From positions 1 through 7,030 of the forward strand of contig CAIYOL010000042.1 in the NCBI GenBank assembly GCA_903927855.1: 7,030 nt of DNA, given 5' to 3'. This DNA is from an uncultured Planctomycetota bacterium (GTDB lineage Bacteria > Planctomycetota > Phycisphaerae > Sedimentisphaerales > Anaerobacaceae). Both the position numbers and the translations under genes were made by a program. Each line of letters starts with the position of its first letter. Position 1 is the first letter of the stretch. Shown here piece by piece: positions 1-4,475 of the stretch. The notes below the pieces were generated by a model, which made no database searches, was not told where the DNA came from, and was given only the letters and a program-made list of their open reading frames with translations.

Positions 1-358
1 CAGCGGCAACAACACCTCGGCCCCTAGCCAGCTCCACAATCTCATGACCCTGGCCCACATTAGATGCCAACGGCTTTTCAATCATCACCGATACACTGTT
101 TTCGATAAAAAGCTTTGCTAATTCATAATGAGCTGTTGTCGGTGTTGCTATCGTTACCGCCTCAACTTTGCCCAATATATCTTTGCTGTCTGTAAACGCA
201 GAGCACTTGTATTTTCTGGCGACCTTTCTGGCTTTATCGATATCCGTATCAACGACAGCCACCAATTCGCTTTGCGGCAGACTGTCGTATACCTTCGCAT
301 GTATCTCCCCCATTTTGCCTGCGCCGATGACAGCGGTTCTTATTTCCGTATTTTGCAT
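1..358 (-). CDS. Gfo/Idh/MocA-family NAD-dependent oxidoreductase, N-terminal part (runs off the left edge)
   Basis: The first 119 codons are visible and the gene continues past the left edge without a stop. The reading was made by translating the reverse complement from the ATG at 358. Residues 6-17 form a first beta strand leading into the dinucleotide loop GAGKMG (12-17). An acidic residue follows at the end of the second strand (VVDTD, D37), which in this family favours NAD(H) over NADP(H). ATPT at 71-74 and the family hallmark EKP at 94-96 complete a Rossmann fold of the Gfo/Idh/MocA type. These enzymes oxidise or reduce sugars, inositols or sugar nucleotides; the substrate cannot be read from this half. 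The gene starts 43 bases after the lpxA stop, so it is probably in the same operon. A UDP-GlcNAc 3-dehydrogenase (GnnA-like) role is plausible from that position but unproven. The ribosome binding site is weak (a GGGGCGAG stretch), so the start rests on domain fit. Confidence 0.88.
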   Translation of the reverse strand, partial: MQNTEIRTAVIGAGKMGEIHAKVYDSLPQSELVAVVDTDIDKARKVARKYKCSAFTDSKDILGKVEAVTIATPTTAHYELAKLFIENSVSVMIEKPLASNVGQGHEIVELARGRGVVAA

Positions 359-385
359 TTCGTGGCCCGTATCTCGCCCCACGTT

Positions 386-398
386 TCACAGTATGTGA
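386..398. repeat. Short inverted repeat between lpxA and the oxidoreductase gene
   Basis: TCACA and TGTGA are separated by three bases (GTA), giving a possible 5-bp hairpin just after the lpxA stop codon. No U-run follows on the minus strand, so it does not look like an intrinsic terminator. Its role is unknown and it could be chance. Confidence 0.35.
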
Positions 399-401
399 TT
401 T

Positions 402-1208
402 TTAATGCCTGAACTTCTCAAGGTATCTGCTAAATCGTTGTTCACTGCTCCTGATTATCGATTCGAGCATAGCTCTAACGTTCTCATCCAGTCCGTCTTC
501 TTGCTCCATCGCCTTCGCGTTTTCCAGCAGCGCTCCGCCCTGGCGATAGAGTTTCCTGTACGCTTCCATTATTTTCTGCTGTTGCTGCTCGCTCAAACCG
601 GCCCTGGTCAGCCCGCGTTTATTAACGCCCCGAACTTTCGGCGGATAATGACCGCTAACAATGAGAAATGGCGGAACATCCTTATTAATCCCGGCAAGCC
701 CCGCAGCATAGCACCATTTGCCTACAGTTATAAACTGATGCAGCAGAACCACACCGCTGAGCCAAACCCCCGTCTCTATCTTACAATGTCCGCTTATCTG
801 CACATAGTTACTGAGAACAATATTATCTTCGAGTATGCAGTCATGTCCGATGTGTACTCCAATCATAAGCAGATTGTTATTTCCTATTCTCGTAAACTGC
901 CCTCGATAAATACTCGGATGAACGGTTACCTGTTCCCGGATGGTGTTGTTATCGCCTATGACAAGCCCTCCAATCTCGTCATCTGCTTTAAGGTTCAGCA
1001 GTTGCGGCCTGCCCCCTATCACACAATTAGGGAAAAAGTGATTGCCCTGGCCAATCTCGACGTCCTTGCTAATCACTACGTTGGCATCGAGCACCGTGCC
1101 GGCACCAATTGAAACCCCGCTATCGATAACACAATTTGGCCCAATTACAACACCGTCAGCCAAACAGGCTTCTTTACTGACCACTGCACTGGGATGCACC
1201 TGAATCAT
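402..1208 (-). CDS. lpxA: Acyl-ACP--UDP-N-acetylglucosamine O-acyltransferase
   Basis: This is the first, cytoplasmic enzyme of lipid A synthesis. It transfers a 3-hydroxyacyl chain from ACP to the 3-position of UDP-GlcNAc. The 268-residue protein has a left-handed beta-helix of hexapeptide repeats over residues 1-180, then a helical C-terminus; family length is about 260. The catalytic base is H122 in HIGHD (E. coli H125). H119, H141 and H157-Q158-F159 match E. coli H122, H144 and HQF at 160-162. G170 aligns with E. coli G173 of the acyl-chain ruler, which suggests a long (around C14) acyl chain. The segment GVNKRGLTRAG (194-204) aligns with the UDP-contact region; E. coli N198 and R204 are kept, while E200 and R205 appear as R198 and A203. 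The ATG at 1208 is preferred to an in-frame GTG at 1220 because AGAGGTGA lies 8 bases before the ATG but abuts the GTG. The gene follows lpxC-fabZ after 68 bases. Confidence 0.96.
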   Translation of the reverse strand: MIQVHPSAVVSKEACLADGVVIGPNCVIDSGVSIGAGTVLDANVVISKDVEIGQGNHFFPNCVIGGRPQLLNLKADDEIGGLVIGDNNTIREQVTVHPSIYRGQFTRIGNNNLLMIGVHIGHDCILEDNIVLSNYVQISGHCKIETGVWLSGVVLLHQFITVGKWCYAAGLAGINKDVPPFLIVSGHYPPKVRGVNKRGLTRAGLSEQQQQKIMEAYRKLYRQGGALLENAKAMEQEDGLDENVRAMLESIIRSSEQRFSRYLEKFRH

Positions 1209-1216
1209 TTCGTATC

Positions 1217-1224
1217 TCACCTCT
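1217..1224 (-). promoter_or_regulatory. Ribosome binding site of lpxA
   Basis: AGAGGTGA on the minus strand closely matches the Shine-Dalgarno consensus and lies 8 bases before the ATG at 1208. It decides the start, because it directly abuts or overlaps the alternative GTG at 1220. Confidence 0.75.
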
Positions 1225-1244
1225 ATTCGTCGCTCGTCGCGCGG

Positions 1245-1263
1245 GTCACAAGGACCATGTGAC
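1245..1263. repeat. Inverted repeat between lpxC-fabZ and lpxA
   Basis: GTCACA and TGTGAC are perfect inverted copies separated by seven bases. They lie in the 68-base gap downstream of lpxC-fabZ and before the lpxA ribosome binding site. On the minus strand the hairpin is followed by GC-rich sequence rather than a U-run, so it is not an intrinsic terminator. A processing or stability element is possible. Confidence 0.4.
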
Positions 1264-1276
1264 GGGGCACGTTTTT

Positions 1277-2587
1277 TTACACTTTTTCTTCATCTATAAG
1301 CATAAACTTAATTTGCGCTTCAGCAACTACCGTTTTGCCTACGGTCGCCTTGCACTGGCACTGCGCCGTTCTTTTTCTCATCCTGATTGTCTCAGCGGTA
1401 AGGACAAGCTGGTCGCCGGGGACAACTGCCTTACGCAATTTTACATCATCCATACTAAAAAGCACCGCCAGCTTGCCGGCATGTTCCAGTTTTTGTGCGA
1501 ATAGCAACCCCGACATTTGCGCCATCGCCTCTACGATAAGAACGCCCGGCATAATAGGTGTGCCTGGAAAATGACCCTGGAAAAATTGCTCATTGATGCT
1601 TACATTCTTTATCCCCTTTATTCGCGTATCACCTTCGATTTCAACCACCTTATCTACCAGCAAAAATGGGTATCTATGCGGCAGAATCTTGGTAATCTGC
1701 CGAATATCCAAAAGGGCGTCGGTTCCGAACTTTGCCACTCGCTCCTGCTGTTCGGCCGCTTCATACAGTTTTCTTACAAGCTGTTGGTTTAATGAATGTC
1801 CGCTCTTATAGGCCACCACTCTTCCCATAACAGCTCGGCCGGCCAGCGCAAGGTCACCTATCAAATCAACGATTTTATGCCTGGCACACTCGTTAGGAAA
1901 TCTGAAACTGTTCTTAATCGGGCCGTCTGAATTGATAACCAGAATGTCACGAGGGCTAAGATGGGCTCCTATTCCGCGAGATTGAAATTGCTTCGCCTCT
2001 GCTTCTAACAAAAAAGTTCGGGCCGGCGCCAGATGCTTCTCAAAACCATCCGGCGTCACCGTGCAACTGAAAATCTGCCTGCCAATACCCGTATGACCGC
2101 TGTAATCGAGGTCGTAGGTAATATTTAAACTGTCATCCGAATACGGCAGGGCATATATCGACGCATCACCAGAGGTAATACTGACCGGCTCACTAATAAC
2201 AAATTCTTTGCGCTTCTCTGGCTGCTCAACCAGCCCGCTCCGCTTGAGAACCTTGAAATACTCGGCGCTGCTGCAGTCCGGGGCCGGCATCTCTGGGCCT
2301 TCAACTTCTATAATCAGATTATCTATCTCCAGCGCACTGACTGCAGCCAAACAATGCTCAACTGTCTCTATGCTCACAGGACCCTTTTTTAATGTCGTGC
2401 GTCGGCCTCGCTCAGCAACATTCGTAACAACGGCGCTAATCCGCACCGGCTCGGCAATATCGGTGCGCACGAAAACCACTCCGCTGTCCGTAGGAGCAGG
2501 ACGAAAAACAGCTTCCGCCTCCTCGCCGCCAAACATACCCTTGCCGGATACCCTCGCCTCACTTTTTATCGTCTTCTGCAGCTTCAA
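1277..2587 (-). CDS. lpxC/fabZ: Bifunctional UDP-3-O-acyl-N-acetylglucosamine deacetylase / 3-hydroxyacyl-ACP dehydratase
   Basis: This 436-residue cytoplasmic fusion joins LpxC (about 1-280) to FabZ (about 290-436). LpxC is the zinc deacetylase for the committed step of lipid A synthesis. Its zinc ligands are visible as H78 (in TVEH), H237 and D241 (in [10 protein letters not shown]), with E77 and catalytic H264 (in SGHSLN); they match E. coli H79, H238, D242, E78 and H265. The FabZ half has HRYPFLLVD (304-312), GHFPG (338-342) with catalytic H339, and IVEAMAQ with E353. The His-Glu spacing of 14 equals that of E. coli FabZ, so both halves look intact. Oddities: the usual GLHxG near the N-terminus reads GMFGG (17-21), and the usual DGS reads DCS (104-106). 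Translation starts at TTG (2587), preceded by AGAGGA at a 9-base spacing; the next in-frame ATG (M18) would remove the first strand. The start lies inside lpxD, with 29 bases shared, suggesting coupled translation. Confidence 0.96.
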   Translation of the reverse strand: MKLQKTIKSEARVSGKGMFGGEEAEAVFRPAPTDSGVVFVRTDIAEPVRISAVVTNVAERGRRTTLKKGPVSIETVEHCLAAVSALEIDNLIIEVEGPEMPAPDCSSAEYFKVLKRSGLVEQPEKRKEFVISEPVSITSGDASIYALPYSDDSLNITYDLDYSGHTGIGRQIFSCTVTPDGFEKHLAPARTFLLEAEAKQFQSRGIGAHLSPRDILVINSDGPIKNSFRFPNECARHKIVDLIGDLALAGRAVMGRVVAYKSGHSLNQQLVRKLYEAAEQQERVAKFGTDALLDIRQITKILPHRYPFLLVDKVVEIEGDTRIKGIKNVSINEQFFQGHFPGTPIMPGVLIVEAMAQMSGLLFAQKLEHAGKLAVLFSMDDVKLRKAVVPGDQLVLTAETIRMRKRTAQCQCKATVGKTVVAEAQIKFMLIDEEKV

Positions 2588-3599
2588 GTATTTCTATCCT
2601 CTTATGCAGTTGCTTTAGCGACTCAGCCAGTTTCGGCAAACGCTTCATCAAACCAAATACTTTCATTGCATCTCTGATGTCCATTGCCGGCGAACCGAGC
2701 AATCTTGCGCCGGCTTCGGTACCGCTCATAACACCCGCCTGTGCGCCAATCATAGTGCCGTTTCCTATCTCTATATTATCCACCAGACCAACCTGCCCGG
2801 CCAGCACAACGCCGTCGCCGATTCTGCAGCTGCCTGAGATACCCACCTGCGCCGCTACCAAGCAGCATTTGCCGATTATTACATTATGTGCGATTTGCAC
2901 AAGGTTATCTATTTTTGTCCCGGCTCCGATTATGGTGTTTCCGAACTTAGCTCTGTCAACGCAGCAGTTAGCTCCTATCTCGACAAAGTCTTCTATCACC
3001 ACTCCGCCGTTGTGCGGAATAAGTCTATGGCTGCCGTCGATAAATGAGTAGCCAAAACCGGTTGAGCCGATAGTGCTGTTGGCTTGAATAATCACATTAT
3101 CGCCGATTGTGCAGTTGTGATAAACAGCAACATTGCTGTCAAGGCGACAATTTTTACCGACTTTAGAATTCTCGCCTATTTTGCACCCGCCGGCAATTAC
3201 GCTGTTTTCACCAATAGCAGCTCCATCGTCAATTACTGCACCAGCCCCAACGGAAACGCCCTTGGCTATTTTTACATTCTGCCCCACTTTTGCCGTTGGG
3301 GCAATTCCTTCAGCCGCGGCTTTTAGCTTTGGTGCAAAAATTTTCAACGTCTCTATCAGGGCCGCATCGACATTTTTAACAATCAATTGCGGCTTGGCCA
3401 AACCAGCGATACGTTTGCCGGCGATAACAACTCCTGCACCGGACTTTTCCAGTCGAGCTATGTGCCTGTCATTCGTAATAAAAGTAACATCGTTTGCGCC
3501 GGCCGTCTCTATCGATCCCACAGCGATTATCTGTCCGCAGCCGTCGCCAACTAACTCGGCGCCAACCCGCTCAGCCAATTGTGCAACCGTCAATTTCAT
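2559..3599 (-). CDS. lpxD: UDP-3-O-(3-hydroxyacyl)glucosamine N-acyltransferase
   Basis: LpxD adds the second 3-hydroxyacyl chain, from ACP to the 2-amino group of UDP-3-O-acyl-glucosamine, after LpxC has removed the acetyl group. The 346 residues match the family length. An N-terminal uridine-binding domain (1-95) is followed by a hexapeptide left-handed beta-helix (about 98-310) and a C-terminal charged helix (about 310-346) of the type that engages ACP. The catalytic histidine is H238 in [10 protein letters not shown] (E. coli H239). GFGY (181-184), IPHNGGV (204-210) and VEIGAN (216-221) are family hallmarks. DRAKFG at 225-230 replaces the more common DRG start of that turn. The ATG at 3599 has AAAAGGG upstream. 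It follows the OmpH gene after 55 bases, and its last 29 bases overlap lpxC-fabZ in another frame. Confidence 0.97.
   Translation of the reverse strand: MKLTVAQLAERVGAELVGDGCGQIIAVGSIETAGANDVTFITNDRHIARLEKSGAGVVIAGKRIAGLAKPQLIVKNVDAALIETLKIFAPKLKAAAEGIAPTAKVGQNVKIAKGVSVGAGAVIDDGAAIGENSVIAGGCKIGENSKVGKNCRLDSNVAVYHNCTIGDNVIIQANSTIGSTGFGYSFIDGSHRLIPHNGGVVIEDFVEIGANCCVDRAKFGNTIIGAGTKIDNLVQIAHNVIIGKCCLVAAQVGISGSCRIGDGVVLAGQVGLVDNIEIGNGTMIGAQAGVMSGTEAGARLLGSPAMDIRDAMKVFGLMKRLPKLAESLKQLHKRIEILEAAEDDKK
2597..2602 (-). promoter_or_regulatory. Ribosome binding site of lpxC-fabZ, inside lpxD
   Basis: AGAGGA on the minus strand lies 9 bases before the TTG codon at 2587 and within the last codons of lpxD. 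It supports the unusual TTG start and the gene overlap, since no ATG sits at a workable distance. Confidence 0.65.
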
Positions 3600-3615
3600 C
3601 CCGAACCCTTTTAGC

Positions 3616-3653
3616 TTTGAGTTTTTAATCTTGAGTTTCAGCTATAACTCAAA
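3616..3653. repeat. Overlapping inverted and direct repeats between ompH and lpxD
   Basis: TTTGAGTT at 3616-3623 and TTGAGTT at 3631-3637 are direct copies. Either can pair with AACTCAA(A) at 3646-3653. Two mutually exclusive hairpins are therefore possible in the transcript ahead of the lpxD ribosome binding site. The region is AT-rich, so chance is a real alternative. No terminator U-run is seen. Confidence 0.4.
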
Positions 3654-3654
3654 A

Positions 3655-4431
3655 CTATTTTTCCGCATCCAGCCTGGCTGTTATCTCGTCGGTGATATCT
3701 AAACAGCCTCCACTATATAGCACTTTCTGCACCCTCATGGCCAGCCCAAGCTCGCTGGCATTCGTCTCAGAAAAATCTATCTCATCCTCTCTAAGTACCA
3801 AATCCAGTCCCTTTTCTTTCGCAATCTCACTGGCTATCCGCAAAATGTCCTGATAAATATCTTTCGTCCACAATTTATCTCTAAGTTCCATCTGCTGCTT
3901 GTAAAATTCTCGTTTAGCCTGATAGCCGGCCTGCTTTTCGAGCAATCCCTGCGCGCTCACTGCATAATCACTGCTGTCTTCTTTCAACGTTTTGAGCCCC
4001 GCTTTTTCAGCTTCGATTTCCTTGGAAAGTTTATCTAATTCCGCAACAATTCTGTCCTGTTCAGCGATAGCCTCTTGTCTGTAGCTGGTACTTTTCTTAC
4101 AGTCCTCAAATATTTTCCGAATGCTGACAACCGCAACCTTCAGTCCGGCACCGGATTGTTTGGGTTCGGACTGCAACTGGGTCTGCTTCTTTACTATTTC
4201 CTGTATCTCTTTGGTGTAATCCTTGCCGCCGAGCTTAAGGGTATTTAAATCGGTCTTTAAGCCTTCTATTTCCTTGGTGAGTTCTTCCACTTTAACAAGG
4301 GTATTCTCCTGCCCGGCAACATCTTTTTGTATGGGCTGAGCATCCTTTTTGAGCTTGGCGTACCCGTAGCTGACCGCCGCCGAAACTACCGCAGAAAACA
4401 GCACTATTAAAACAATGTCCTTCGTCTTCAT
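3655..4431 (-). CDS. OmpH/Skp-family periplasmic chaperone, long coiled-coil form
   Basis: The family holds unfolded outer-membrane proteins in the periplasm on their way to BamA, which is encoded just upstream. The 258-residue product is much longer than E. coli Skp (about 160). An N-terminal hydrophobic segment (6-24, after MKTKD) acts as signal peptide or membrane anchor; the only passable cleavage site is GYA before K26, so anchoring is possible. Residues 40-92 form a first charged helical stretch. The OmpH core begins at KVAVVSIRKIFEDC (98-111), continues through a long coiled coil (about 115-195), and ends in KGLDLVL (197-203) and a C-terminal segment. Residues 51-87 and 135-171 are similar without gaps (16 of 37 identical), an apparent internal duplication. 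The ATG at 4431 is chosen because the signal segment starts there and GAAAGG lies 8 bases before it. The reading frame stays open to 4581, but that would overlap bamA and place 50 residues before the signal. Confidence 0.88.
   Translation of the reverse strand: MKTKDIVLIVLFSAVVSAAVSYGYAKLKKDAQPIQKDVAGQENTLVKVEELTKEIEGLKTDLNTLKLGGKDYTKEIQEIVKKQTQLQSEPKQSGAGLKVAVVSIRKIFEDCKKSTSYRQEAIAEQDRIVAELDKLSKEIEAEKAGLKTLKEDSSDYAVSAQGLLEKQAGYQAKREFYKQQMELRDKLWTKDIYQDILRIASEIAKEKGLDLVLREDEIDFSETNASELGLAMRVQKVLYSGGCLDITDEITARLDAEK
3919..4029 (-). repeat. Second copy of the internal coiled-coil repeat in the OmpH-like protein
   Basis: Encodes residues 135-171, starting LSKEIE and ending KQAGYQ. It aligns without gaps to residues 51-87. 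This copy lies inside the canonical OmpH coiled coil. Confidence 0.55.
4171..4281 (-). repeat. First copy of the internal coiled-coil repeat in the OmpH-like protein
   Basis: Encodes residues 51-87, starting LTKEIE and ending KQTQLQ. It shares the pattern L-KEIE, K--L-TLK, DY and KQ---Q with the second copy at the same spacings, and lies ahead of the OmpH core. Confidence 0.55.
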
Positions 4432-4475
4432 AACTTGAACCTTTCTATATACTTCTTTGATTGTCTGTTGAGTGT

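Noticed and set aside
405..1112. Long open frame on the plus strand (235 codons) opposite lpxA
   Set aside because: It is antisense to a clear LpxA, has no recognisable domain and no good ribosome binding site. The hexapeptide-repeat codon pattern can keep the opposite strand open.
1209..1220. GTG at 1220 as the start of lpxA
   Set aside because: The Shine-Dalgarno sequence overlaps or abuts it. The ATG at 1208 has correct spacing and matches the usual LpxA N-terminus.
1245..1263. CRP-like operator before lpxA
   Set aside because: The half-sites are in the order TCACA then TGTGA, opposite to the TGTGA-N6-TCACA consensus, and the spacer is 7.
1258..1278. Plus-strand intrinsic terminator (small stem followed by seven T)
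   Set aside because: The stem is only 3 to 4 bp with a wobble pair, and no plus-strand gene precedes it.
3133..3702. Plus-strand open frame (189 codons) opposite lpxD
   Set aside because: It is antisense to LpxD with a Pro/Ala/Thr-rich shadow translation and no domain.
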